The notes beneath the pieces were generated by a model. It was given only the letters and a program-made list of their open reading frames with translations, did not search any database and had not been told where the DNA came from. A stretch of 64,000 nucleotides of DNA from Oscillospiraceae bacterium (GTDB lineage: Bacteria > Bacillota > Clostridia > Oscillospirales > Oscillospiraceae). Positions within the stretch are counted from its first letter, which is position 1. Each line of letters opens with the position of its first letter. Of this stretch, positions 53,560-62,046 are shown piece by piece. The translations under genes were made by a program, and so were the position numbers. The stretch is taken from positions 1 to 64,000 of the forward strand of contig JAGBIE010000015.1 of the NCBI GenBank assembly GCA_017935145.1, given 5' to 3'.

Positions 53560-55539
53560 ATGTCCTGCAAAATTCTGCAATATGACTCTTGGCTCACTCC
53601 CTATGCCCCTGCCTTGGAGGCACGCATAGAGCGCTACAAAGAGGTACGGGAACAACTTGTGGGAGATTCTTCCCTCTCAGATTTTGCCAACGGGCATCAC
53701 TATTTCGGCATCCATCCTACCAAAGATGGCTGGGTGTATCGGGAATGGGCGCCTGAGGCGGAAGCTTTGTTCTTCACAGGGGATTTTAACGGCTGGAATC
53801 TCTATGAATATCCCATGACCCGCCTGAATGATGGTGTGTGGGAACTGTCTCTTCCCAAAGATGCCCTCTCGGTGGGGCAAAAGGTGCAGACCATCGTCTG
53901 CCGTAGCGGTGAAACCCTTAGACGGATTCCCGCCTATGCCACACGGGTGATTCAGCAAGAGGATCACTCTTGGTGCTGTGTGGTGGATACCGCTTTGACG
54001 GAAGAATATCCGTGGACGGATGGGAATTTTAAGCCCCGCAAGACCCCTTACATCTACGAGTGCCATATCGGCATGGCGCAGGAAGAGTACAAGGTGGGCT
54101 CTTACCGCGAGTTTACGGAAAAAATCCTGCCCCGTGTGAAAAAGATGGGCTACAACACCTTGCAGATTATGGCCATTATGGAGCATCCTTACTACGGCTC
54201 TTTTGGCTATCAGGTGTCCAACTTCTTCGCCCCCTCTTCCCGTTTTGGCACAGCATGGGAACTGAAAGAACTCATTAACACCGCCCACAGCATGGGAATT
54301 GCGGTGCTTTTGGATGTGGTCCACTCCCACGCGGTGAAAAACACCGAAGAGGGTCTCAGCCGTTTTGACGGCACAGAGTACCAGTATTTCCATGAAGGCG
54401 AACGAGGCAACCATCCCGCTTGGGATACACGGCTTTTTCATTACGGCAAACCGCAGGTACTGCATTTCCTCCTGTCCAACCTAAAGTATTGGATGGAAGT
54501 ATTCCATTTTGACGGCTTCCGCTTCGATGGTGTCACCTCCATGCTGTATCACGACCACGCATTGGGTACGGCATTTACGGACTACTCTATGTATTTTACC
54601 GCCAACACCGACCAAGAAGCGCTGTGCTATCTGCAACTGGCAAATGAACTAATACATAGCCTAAATCCCCACGCCATCACTGTGGCGGAGGATATGTCCG
54701 GCATGCCGGGCATGGCGCTGAAGATTGAAGATGGTGGCATCGGTTTTGATTACCGATTGAGCATGGGTGTGCCGGATTTGTGGATTAAACTCCTCAAGGA
54801 AGTGCCCGATGAGCATTGGAGCATGGGACATTTGTGGTATGAACTCACCACCCGCCGTCCTAAGGAAAAGAGCATTGGTTACTGCGAAAGCCATGACCAA
54901 GCCCTTGTGGGGGACAAGACCATCATGTTCCGCCTGTGCGATGCGGAAATGTATCGCGCCATGAGTAAGTTCATTCCCAGCATGGTCATTGACCGAGGCA
55001 TGGCTCTGCACAAGATGATTCGGCTCATCACCGCATCCTTTGCAGGCGAGGGCTACTTAAACTTTATGGGCAACGAGTTTGGACATCCCGAATGGATTGA
55101 TTTCCCGCGGGAGGGCAACGGATGGAGTTACCACTACTGTCGCCGTCAGTGGTCTTTGGCAGAACGGGATGATTTGCGCTATGGCGACCTGCTCGCCTTT
55201 GACAGCGCGATGCTCCAAACCCTGAAAAGTGGGCGCATCCCTGGAAAGAGCGCCACTTTGCGCCTAATCCACGAGGATGACAAGATTCTTGTGGCAGAAA
55301 AAGGCGACATGCTCTTTATTTTTAATTTCCATCCCAGTACCTCTTATGAGGGTTATTTCATCCCCACAGGAGGGGCGGGAACTTATAAAGTTACCCTCTC
55401 CACCGATGATGGAACTTTTGGCGGATTTGACCGCGTGAGTCATGACTGCTACATAGCAGAATCCCTTCCCGATGGTCGGGTGGGTTTCCGCATTTATCTG
55501 CCCAGTCGCACCGCTGTGGTACTTCGCAAAGAAAAATGA
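53560..55539 (+). CDS. glgB: 1,4-alpha-glucan branching enzyme, GH13
   Basis: 659 residues. A CBM48-like N-terminus (YREWAPEAEALFFTGDFNGW) leads to the GH13 catalytic barrel: LLDVVHSHAVKN, HFDGFRFDGVTSML (nucleophile Asp), VAEDMSGMPG (acid Glu) and GYCESHDQALVGD (third carboxylate), then a C-terminal beta domain. The pattern and length match the eukaryote-like branching enzymes also found in Bacteroidetes and Clostridia. It makes alpha-1,6 branches in glycogen. No other glycogen gene is next to it. Confidence 0.93.
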   Translation: MSCKILQYDSWLTPYAPALEARIERYKEVREQLVGDSSLSDFANGHHYFGIHPTKDGWVYREWAPEAEALFFTGDFNGWNLYEYPMTRLNDGVWELSLPKDALSVGQKVQTIVCRSGETLRRIPAYATRVIQQEDHSWCCVVDTALTEEYPWTDGNFKPRKTPYIYECHIGMAQEEYKVGSYREFTEKILPRVKKMGYNTLQIMAIMEHPYYGSFGYQVSNFFAPSSRFGTAWELKELINTAHSMGIAVLLDVVHSHAVKNTEEGLSRFDGTEYQYFHEGERGNHPAWDTRLFHYGKPQVLHFLLSNLKYWMEVFHFDGFRFDGVTSMLYHDHALGTAFTDYSMYFTANTDQEALCYLQLANELIHSLNPHAITVAEDMSGMPGMALKIEDGGIGFDYRLSMGVPDLWIKLLKEVPDEHWSMGHLWYELTTRRPKEKSIGYCESHDQALVGDKTIMFRLCDAEMYRAMSKFIPSMVIDRGMALHKMIRLITASFAGEGYLNFMGNEFGHPEWIDFPREGNGWSYHYCRRQWSLAERDDLRYGDLLAFDSAMLQTLKSGRIPGKSATLRLIHEDDKILVAEKGDMLFIFNFHPSTSYEGYFIPTGGAGTYKVTLSTDDGTFGGFDRVSHDCYIAESLPDGRVGFRIYLPSRTAVVLRKEK

Positions 55540-55541
55540 TA

Positions 55542-55578
55542 AAAACAGGTCTGTGATGGGCATCACAGACCTGTTTTT
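55542..55578 (+). terminator. terminator after glgB
   Basis: Stem AAACAGGTCTGTGATG / CATCACAGACCTGTTT with T-run. Confidence 0.92.
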
Positions 55579-55612
55579 TCTATCCAAAAGGCAGGATTTT
55601 ACAGAAAATCCA

Positions 55613-55641
55613 TTGAATTTTTTGAGAAAATCCTCTATAAT
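55613..55641 (+). promoter_or_regulatory. promoter of the XRE membrane protein
   Basis: TTGAAT (55613-55618), 17 bases, TATAAT (55636-55641). Confidence 0.65.
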
Positions 55642-55684
55642 ATTGCCGTAAGAAATGAAACAACTTTGTTTGTGGGAATAGATT

Positions 55685-56284
55685 ATGGATGTATTAAAAA
55701 ACAACTTTGCCAAGAAATTGGCAACCCTTCGTCAGAATGCGGGCATGACCCAGTTTGAACTGGGAGAAAAACTCAGTTATTCTGACAAGACCGTTTCCAA
55801 ATGGGAGCGTGGAGAAGCCATTCCCGATGCGGTGGTACTGAAGAAAATCAGTCAGATTTTCTCCGTGAGTGTGGACTCCCTTTTGGATGACAGCACGGAG
55901 GAATCCTTGGAGCAAATCCCCGCACAGGAGGAAAAATCCTCCCGCTTTTCCATCTACCCCTCCATCACTCGCGTGATTCTTGTGGGCATTTGGACCGTGG
56001 CGGTACTGCTGTTTGTGATTTTGTGGCTCAGTTTGGACAAGGTCTATTGGATGGTCTTTGTTTACACTGTGCCTGTGACCCTCATCGCCCTTTTGGTGTT
56101 CAACTCCATCTGGAACAGGGGGAAAGGGAACTTTGTCATTGTGGCGTTTTTGGTTCTCTCCTTGGTAGCAGTGGTATATTTGGGTGTACTACCCCTAAAA
56201 AACGCTTGGCAACTTTTTTTGGTGCTAATTCCTGCAGAATTGCTGGTTTATCTGAGTTTTCGCATTAAAACACGCCATAAATAG
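55685..56284 (+). CDS. XRE regulator with C-terminal membrane domain
   Basis: 199 residues: a DNA-binding XRE HTH (about 8-63, LRQNAGMTQFELGEKLSYSD, KWERGEAIPD), a polar linker, and four hydrophobic segments (about 100-190). Such membrane-tethered regulators are common in Clostridia; the ligand is unknown. The stop is TAG. Confidence 0.85.
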   Translation: MDVLKNNFAKKLATLRQNAGMTQFELGEKLSYSDKTVSKWERGEAIPDAVVLKKISQIFSVSVDSLLDDSTEESLEQIPAQEEKSSRFSIYPSITRVILVGIWTVAVLLFVILWLSLDKVYWMVFVYTVPVTLIALLVFNSIWNRGKGNFVIVAFLVLSLVAVVYLGVLPLKNAWQLFLVLIPAELLVYLSFRIKTRHK

Positions 56285-56317
56285 TTCTCTCCTCACAGTA
56301 GAATTCCAATTCTTACG

Positions 56318-56354
56318 GGAGTAGAGTTCCAATTTTGGAACTCTACTCCTTTTC
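56318..56354. terminator. terminator
   Basis: Stem GGAGTAGAGTTCCAA / TTGGAACTCTACTCC with T-rich tail. Confidence 0.85.
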
Positions 56355-56387
56355 TATTCCCCGTAGACGCATTCCCCATTTTGTGGT

Positions 56388-56416
56388 TTGCAAATCTTTG
56401 GAAAGATGGATACAAT
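56388..56416 (+). promoter_or_regulatory. candidate promoter of the second degV gene
   Basis: TTTGCA (56388-56393), 17 bases, TACAAT (56411-56416). Confidence 0.55.
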
Positions 56417-56442
56417 AGTGCCATCACAAGGAGGGGATTCCC

Positions 56443-57324
56443 ATGAACAATTACATTCTCAGTTGTTGCTCCACGGCAGATTTGAGTCGCGAGCATTTTG
56501 AAAAGCGGAATATCGCTTGGCTTTGCTTCCATTTCTTCTTGGATGGCAAGGAATATATTGATGATTTGGGTGAAAGCCTAAGCTTTGACGAATTTTATAA
56601 AGCCATTGCCGAGGGCGCGGATACCCGCACCTCTCAGATTAACAGCGAGGAGTACTATGCTCATTTCCGCAAATTCTTGGAAGATGGCAAGGATGTTTTG
56701 CACCTGTGCCTTTCCTCTGGTCTCAGCGGTACTGTGAACTCCGCACGAATTGCAGCCGACCAGTTGGCGGAAGAGTTCCCCAACAACAAAGTAGTTGTGG
56801 AGGACTCTTTGGCAGCCTCTTCTGGCTTTGGTCTTTTAATGGAGACCCTTGCCGATATGCGTGACGAGGGCAAAACTTTAGATGAACTGGTCGCCTTCTT
56901 GCAGGATAACATTCTGCGTATGCGCCACTGGTTCTTTACTACCGACCTTTCCACCTTTATCCGTGGTGGTCGTGTCAGCAAGACCAGCGGTTTTGTGGGT
57001 ACGCTTTTGGGCATCTGTCCCCTGCTGGATGTGGACGCAGGTGGTCATCTGACCCCCCGCGAGAAAGTCCGTTCCAAGAAGAAAGTCATCGCCCGCATTG
57101 TGGAAAAGATGGCAGAAGAGGCTGGCACGGATTACAGTGGCAAGTGCTTTATTAGTAACTCTGCCTGCATGGAGGATGCCGAGGCTGTGGCATCTCTCGT
57201 GAAAGAAACTTTCCCCCATCTCAATGGCGATGTGGTCATTAACTCCATTGGTACCACCATTGGTTCCCACACGGGTCCTGGCACTGTGGCGCTGTTCTAT
57301 TGGAGCAAAGAAAACAGAGTGTAA
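56443..57324 (+). CDS. DegV family fatty-acid-binding protein
   Basis: 293 residues. YILSCCSTADLSREHFEKRN start, the SSGLSGTVNSARIA motif (about 87-100), DLSTFIRGGRVSKTSGFVG and GSHTGPGTVALFYWSKE, typical of DegV/FakB. It presents a bound fatty acid to the fatty acid kinase. A ribosome site AGGAGG precedes it. A different DegV is at 16976. Confidence 0.92.
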   Translation: MNNYILSCCSTADLSREHFEKRNIAWLCFHFFLDGKEYIDDLGESLSFDEFYKAIAEGADTRTSQINSEEYYAHFRKFLEDGKDVLHLCLSSGLSGTVNSARIAADQLAEEFPNNKVVVEDSLAASSGFGLLMETLADMRDEGKTLDELVAFLQDNILRMRHWFFTTDLSTFIRGGRVSKTSGFVGTLLGICPLLDVDAGGHLTPREKVRSKKKVIARIVEKMAEEAGTDYSGKCFISNSACMEDAEAVASLVKETFPHLNGDVVINSIGTTIGSHTGPGTVALFYWSKENRV

Positions 57325-57330
57325 ATGCTA

Positions 57331-57364
57331 CGAACTCCGCATCCAAGGGTGCGGAGTTCTTGTG
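57331..57364 (+). terminator. terminator after degV
   Basis: Stem GAACTCCGCA / TGCGGAGTTC with short T-rich tail. Confidence 0.75.
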
Positions 57365-57388
57365 TTTAGGGGCTAACCATGCTATAGT
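57360..57388 (+). promoter_or_regulatory. promoter of the MBL-fold gene
   Basis: TTGTGT (57360-57365), 17 bases, TATAGT (57383-57388). Confidence 0.55.
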
Positions 57389-57408
57389 AAAGAAAAGGCG
57401 GTGATAGG

Positions 57409-58284
57409 ATGAAGCGCAAGCAAAAAAAGCGAATCCCTCTGTGGTTGGGGATACTGATTTTGGTGGTTGTCATTGGCAACCTGTTTTTCAGTAAGAGTCC
57501 ATCCCCTGTCACACCTGCATCCACAGGGGAACTGCAGGTGCATTTTATTGATGTAGGGCAGGCGGATTGCATTCTGCTCATGAACGAAAATGAGAGCATG
57601 CTCATTGACGCAGGCAACAACAACGATGGTGATTTGGTCTGCACCTACCTGCAGAGTATGGGCATTACGAAACTGGATTATCTCATTGGCACGCATCCCC
57701 ACGAGGATCACATTGGTGGGTTGGATGTGGTGATTCAGAATTTTGACATTCAAAACTTCATGATGCCCAAATTCCAAGCCAACACCGCCACTTTTGAAGA
57801 GGTGCTGGACGCGGCGCTGGATAAAAATCTCAAAATCACCGCACCCAAGCAGGGAGATACCTTCACCCTTGGCACTGCTCTTGTGACAGCGGTACAGTGT
57901 TATGAAACCACCAAAGAAACCAACAACGCATCCATCATTCTGCGGGTGGATTTTGGTGAGACTTCCTTCCTCTTTACTGGCGATGCAGAAATGGAAGCGG
58001 AAAATGCCGTACTGCTCAGCGGAGTGAACATCGACTGCGATGTGCTCAAGGCGGGGCATCACGGCTCTCACACCTCTTCTTCCCGCGCCTTTTTGGATGC
58101 GGTGAGTCCCGAATATGCGGTGATTTCCTGCGGAACGGGCAACTCCTACGGGCATCCTCACAAGGAGACCTTGCAAGCCTACGAAAACCGCAACATTACT
58201 GTCTATCGCACGGATTTACAGGGCACTGTGCGGGCATTTACCGATGGAAAGAACCTCCGTTGGGAAACGGCAAAAGGAGGCTAA
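57409..58284 (+). CDS. ComEC/Rec2-like MBL-fold hydrolase, membrane-anchored
   Basis: 291 residues: basic start, one N-terminal membrane segment (LWLGILILVVVIGNLFF), then a metallo-beta-lactamase fold. The motif THPHEDHIGG (about 94-103) is the HxHxDH metal site; FTGDAEMEAE and KAGHHGSHTSSS supply more ligands. It resembles the stand-alone MBL domain of ComEC, which acts outside the membrane, perhaps as nuclease. Followed by a DUF3006 gene three bases on, a frequent pair. Confidence 0.88.
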   Translation: MKRKQKKRIPLWLGILILVVVIGNLFFSKSPSPVTPASTGELQVHFIDVGQADCILLMNENESMLIDAGNNNDGDLVCTYLQSMGITKLDYLIGTHPHEDHIGGLDVVIQNFDIQNFMMPKFQANTATFEEVLDAALDKNLKITAPKQGDTFTLGTALVTAVQCYETTKETNNASIILRVDFGETSFLFTGDAEMEAENAVLLSGVNIDCDVLKAGHHGSHTSSSRAFLDAVSPEYAVISCGTGNSYGHPHKETLQAYENRNITVYRTDLQGTVRAFTDGKNLRWETAKGG

Positions 58285-58287
58285 TGT

Positions 58288-58497
58288 ATGTACACCATTG
58301 ACCGATTTGAGGGCGAAATTGCCCTTTTGGAGCAAGAAGATCGCAAGATGATAGAAGTCCCACGCCATCTTCTTCCCCATGGGGCAAAAGAGGGCGATTG
58401 CCTGCAGTTTGACGGTAAAACATATGTCTTGGATGAAGAAGGAACGCAGAAACAAAAAGAGCGCATCAAACGAAAGATGGATGCCCTTTGGAACTAA
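58288..58497 (+). CDS. DUF3006 family protein
   Basis: 69 residues, MYTIDRFEGEIALLEQED start and GDCLQFDGKTYVLDEEGT, the small beta domain DUF3006. It overlaps no gene and is three bases after the MBL-fold gene, so cotranslated. It may bind that protein's product or partner; the function is unknown. Confidence 0.85.
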   Translation: MYTIDRFEGEIALLEQEDRKMIEVPRHLLPHGAKEGDCLQFDGKTYVLDEEGTQKQKERIKRKMDALWN

Positions 58498-58498
58498 A

Positions 58499-58534
58499 GA
58501 AAAGACCGTGAACGAATCGTTCACGGTCTTTTTT
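58499..58534. terminator. bidirectional terminator
   Basis: Stem AAAGACCGTGAACGA / TCGTTCACGGTCTTT with T-run between convergent genes. Confidence 0.9.
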
Positions 58535-58540
58535 GTTGCT

Positions 58541-60337
58541 TTATTCCACGGTAAAGTCAAAGTCACGGACTACATAGACCTGACTGCGGACATTGCCCGC
58601 GGTATCAAAGGAACTGCCACCATTATAGGCTGTGACAGCACAGTGATAGTCCCCTTTCTGCAAGCCAAGATCTACTGCGGTAATGGTGTTCTCCTTGGCA
58701 TACAACTGATATTGGGGCATAGTGTTGCTGGATGCAAAGTCCCAACCAGTGAGCAAACGAGTGGTTCTAAAATCGGACATTTGGAAGGTTTTTCCACTCC
58801 AATAGCGAATGTATTCTTTGACCAAATTACCTTTCCCATCAGTAATGGTGATAACCACATGAGAGATGGGTTGGTTGGCGGTGAGAGTGCCAGAGGCCAA
58901 ATTCTGCAAAGAGGGCTCTTCTGCAGAATCTGCAACTTGGAAGGTTTCCAAAGTTTCGCTTTCCTCCCGCAAGGCAGCGCAGGTTACAGGCAGATAGCCT
59001 TGCTTTCTCAGCCAAGTGTAATCTACGGTTTTATCGAACTCGCCAAAGCGGTAGAGCTCCATATCGTTTACAACTTCGTCAGCACTGCGGGCACTGCCGT
59101 TGGTATCGCAGTAAGTAACCTTTTGATTGGCGTGATCCACGGCAGTGATGAGAATAGCGTGTCCTACGCTTTTACCGCCCTGAATGCGGGTGCAAGCATC
59201 GCCAGGTTGGAGTTGGGCGTACGCCGCGTCCATAACTGCACTGCCGTTATTTTCAATATCAGCAAAAGTATCCACCAGTGTTCCATTTTTGATAGTCCAC
59301 TGATATTCGCCCACTTGGATGCAACCGTGCGCAGGAGTCATTTGCTGCGCGGCAGCAAAGGTAACATCACCAGATACTGCGCGCCATGACCACAGGGGGA
59401 TATCGGCGCAACTCAGGCCAAACAGCCAGTACCATCTTTGAACAAACAGGGTAGGTGTGATGTGGTACACACCATCAACAAATTCGCTGGGCAGGGTGCG
59501 ATAAGCGGCAAGACTGGTAAGCCCTTCGTTATAGGGAACACCACGATAGATAAAGTCTTCGCTCAATGCCTTGTGATTGTGGGTGCTGTTATTGATATCC
59601 GCCTCAGCAACGGGGACGCCACCTTCGTAGTGGTAATAGTCCCCCGTCAGGTGTTTGGCATAGGCCACCACCTTGTTTCGGCGGGCTTCCAAGGTGTCCT
59701 CTTCGTAGGTTACGGCGAGGGAGATGTCCCGAGGACTAGCGTCTGTCACCAAATAGGAATATGGGAGGGTCAGTTCCTCGCCATTGACGCTAACGCTGTA
59801 CACCGCCCAACCAGCATTGGGGCTTACGGTGAATGTCACGCGGTCACCCACCGCATACTCGTTTTTGAGTCCTAACACAGTGCCTTTGGCGCTATCGTTG
59901 GTCACATTCACAGTGGTGGGTTTTAATTGGTAGGTGATGGAGATGGTGACATCACTGCCAATGGCAAAGGAATAAGTGCCATCCTGCTCAGTGATGGGCG
60001 CACCATTGCAGGTGATGGTATCCACCATGTAATTGGAGGATTCCACTGTGAAAGTGACGGTCTCCCCTGCTTCATAGCGCTCCTTGAGCCCGTTCACAGT
60101 GCCAATGGCAGAGTCATGTTCCAAGGTTACCCCATAAAAAACGGGGTCTGCAGGAGTATCATTGGGCAAAGACGGGGGATTTTCTCCCTCATTGGGGGAT
60201 GGGTTGGGGTCTGTGGGGATATCGGGGTCTACAGCTTGGTTGGGAGCGTCTGGGGTGGTGGGCTTCGCGCCACAACCTACCAGGATGCCAAGCACCAAAA
60301 CGGATGCCACCAGCACAAAAATGAACCGAGATTTCAA
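58541..60337 (-). CDS. lipoprotein of a tandem family with candidate Cys-His-Asp triad, member 1
   Basis: 598 residues. Lipobox LVGC (Cys near 22), an acidic Pro/Asn linker, two beta repeats (about 65-130 and 130-200, GTVNGLKERYEAGETVTFTV and GTVLGLKNEYAVGDRVTFTV), then a catalytic-looking domain. C310 in LSCADIPLWSW, H393 in VGHAILITAV and D411 in YCDTNG line up with the two downstream paralogues in the order Cys-His-Asp, as in NlpC/P60, CHAP or papain folds. A C-terminal beta domain ends VVRDFDFTVE. No family name is certain. Own promoter and terminator; repeat number exceeds that of the other members. Confidence 0.8.
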   Translation of the reverse strand: MKSRFIFVLVASVLVLGILVGCGAKPTTPDAPNQAVDPDIPTDPNPSPNEGENPPSLPNDTPADPVFYGVTLEHDSAIGTVNGLKERYEAGETVTFTVESSNYMVDTITCNGAPITEQDGTYSFAIGSDVTISITYQLKPTTVNVTNDSAKGTVLGLKNEYAVGDRVTFTVSPNAGWAVYSVSVNGEELTLPYSYLVTDASPRDISLAVTYEEDTLEARRNKVVAYAKHLTGDYYHYEGGVPVAEADINNSTHNHKALSEDFIYRGVPYNEGLTSLAAYRTLPSEFVDGVYHITPTLFVQRWYWLFGLSCADIPLWSWRAVSGDVTFAAAQQMTPAHGCIQVGEYQWTIKNGTLVDTFADIENNGSAVMDAAYAQLQPGDACTRIQGGKSVGHAILITAVDHANQKVTYCDTNGSARSADEVVNDMELYRFGEFDKTVDYTWLRKQGYLPVTCAALREESETLETFQVADSAEEPSLQNLASGTLTANQPISHVVITITDGKGNLVKEYIRYWSGKTFQMSDFRTTRLLTGWDFASSNTMPQYQLYAKENTITAVDLGLQKGDYHCAVTAYNGGSSFDTAGNVRSQVYVVRDFDFTVE

Positions 60338-60378
60338 AACACCAAATCCTTTCGAATATGCGTATCATCTTCCCTCTC

Positions 60379-60407
60379 AGTATACCATCTTCATGTCTAA
60401 CTTTCAA
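60379..60407 (-). promoter_or_regulatory. promoter of lipoprotein member 1
   Basis: Minus strand TTGAAA (60402-60407), 17 bases, TATACT (60379-60384). Confidence 0.75.
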
Positions 60408-60444
60408 CAAAAAAGCAGACCGCCGAAGCGGTCTGCTCTTTTTT
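60408..60444. terminator. terminator after lipoprotein member 2
   Basis: Stem AAAAGCAGACCGC / GCGGTCTGCTCTTTT with CGAA loop. Confidence 0.88.
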
Positions 60445-60447
60445 TAG

Positions 60448-61914
60448 TTAGATGGTGAAATCAAAGTCGCGAACGACAATTTCATCGCCAGTGGAGATGT
60501 GGGAGGTCAACTTGCAGTGGTACTGACCGGGTTCCAAATTACGGATGTTGATGCATTCCTCGTCAGGATAGTGTTCCACATAGCTTTCCTGATCATCGTG
60601 AACGGACTTTTTGAAGGCCCAGATATCAAAGTCCTTGTGGTTGAACTCGTAGGAATGGCGGACAGCCTGCTGTACTACATTGCCATCTTTATCCGTGATG
60701 GTCATGGTGTGATAGTCCATGTAGTAGTTGCACTCAATGATGCCGTCAAACAGGGTATCCACGCTGAGGTTGCCAGCCTGGGAGTCGGTGACAACGACTT
60801 CGCCAATTTCATTTTCGGGATAAATCAGTTCGGGGCAAGTGACAGGCAGATAGCCGTTGGAGAGAAGCTGGCTGTAGGTCATTTTGCCATCCACGGTGGT
60901 GGCGGTGCGAACAAGAATCACATCGCCCGTGGCGGTGGTGGCTTCCACATCGTGATACCAGCCGTTGGTATCGTGATAAATCACATAGCTATTGCCAGGG
61001 TCGATGGTGCCATCGGGTCTGCGGGCCACATGGTTTTCTGCCACCATGGCCAAGTGAGCACCAGCGTTTTTCACCTGGAATGCAAGACCATCACCCTTGA
61101 GGGTCAGGGCATAGGATTCCAGCATGATTTCATCGCCATTTTCTTTGATGATGGCGTGGGTGTCCATGTATTCATTTTTGTTGTGGTATGTCCAAGGGCC
61201 AACCTTCACAAGACCGCGGGCCGTAGTGGCTTCCGATGCCCAACGCACGGTGATGGAGTCGGAAATTTCAGACCAAGACCAGTACACAGCGTCAGCGCAA
61301 CTGCCACCGAGCATCATGCCCCAGCCAGGCTGTGCAAAACGGGAGGTGTCAATGTAGTGGACACCGTCTTCGTCCACATCCGTCACATACATCATGTAAC
61401 CTTCAAAGGAGGTGTTGCCGTTGGTATAGGGCACGCCACGGTAAATCATATCGCCCTTGATGCTATAAGCCGTGTTGCCGTCCGTATGGGTATGGGGCAG
61501 GTCAATATCGTAGTAGAACAAGGTGGCGGTGTATGCGCGCATGCTCTCTTCCACGATGTCACGGCGGGTAGCCATTTCGGGATTTTCAGCACGGACAGCA
61601 TAGGGGTCAAAATACTTGGTTTCGATTTTGAAGCCACTGTCCACAGAGAGGGTAATCTGATCGGATTCAGGCAGGGCAACGGTTTCACCATCTACCAAAA
61701 TCTCACTGCAAGCGTTACTGCCTTTGACTTTGATGGTAACCACCACATCCATGGGAGCAGTGACTTCCGTAACAGGCTCGCCCTTTTTGGTAGCCAAGGT
61801 GACAGTACCCTTGGATTCGTCATTTTTCACCACGATGGCGTTCTTGTTGCCACCGCAGGCGGTGAGCAGGCACAGGCTGAGGCACAGCGCCAGCAATAAT
61901 GCAAGTTTCTTCAT
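60448..61914 (-). CDS. lipoprotein of the tandem family, member 2
   Basis: 488 residues. Lipobox LTAC, one N-terminal beta repeat (KNDESKGTVTLATKKGE), then RRDIVEESMR and YRGVPYTNGNTSFEGYM shared with its neighbours. Candidate triad C206 (GSCADAVYWSW), H287 (AHLAMVAENH) and D315 (YHDTNG). The C-terminal domain YYMDYHTMTITDKDGNVVQQ to VVRDFDFTI recurs in all members. Likely cell-surface hydrolase or amidase; substrate unknown. Confidence 0.8.
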   Translation of the reverse strand: MKKLALLLALCLSLCLLTACGGNKNAIVVKNDESKGTVTLATKKGEPVTEVTAPMDVVVTIKVKGSNACSEILVDGETVALPESDQITLSVDSGFKIETKYFDPYAVRAENPEMATRRDIVEESMRAYTATLFYYDIDLPHTHTDGNTAYSIKGDMIYRGVPYTNGNTSFEGYMMYVTDVDEDGVHYIDTSRFAQPGWGMMLGGSCADAVYWSWSEISDSITVRWASEATTARGLVKVGPWTYHNKNEYMDTHAIIKENGDEIMLESYALTLKGDGLAFQVKNAGAHLAMVAENHVARRPDGTIDPGNSYVIYHDTNGWYHDVEATTATGDVILVRTATTVDGKMTYSQLLSNGYLPVTCPELIYPENEIGEVVVTDSQAGNLSVDTLFDGIIECNYYMDYHTMTITDKDGNVVQQAVRHSYEFNHKDFDIWAFKKSVHDDQESYVEHYPDEECINIRNLEPGQYHCKLTSHISTGDEIVVRDFDFTI

Positions 61915-61962
61915 GGGAGATTTCCTCGCTTTCGGGCAGAATACTCTGCAAAATGTAGAGTA

Positions 61963-61991
61963 ATTATATCACATCTGCCACAGTTTGGCAA
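61963..61991 (-). promoter_or_regulatory. promoter of lipoprotein member 2
   Basis: Minus strand TTGCCA (61986-61991), 17 bases, TATAAT (61963-61968). Confidence 0.75.
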
Positions 61992-62005
61992 CCACGCAAA
62001 GGCAA

Positions 62006-62040
62006 AAAAGACCCCAAGCCACAGTGGCTTGGGGTCTTAA
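62006..62040. terminator. terminator after lipoprotein member 3
   Basis: Stem AAGACCCCAAGCCAC / GTGGCTTGGGGTCTT. Confidence 0.88.
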
Positions 62041-62046
62041 AATTAC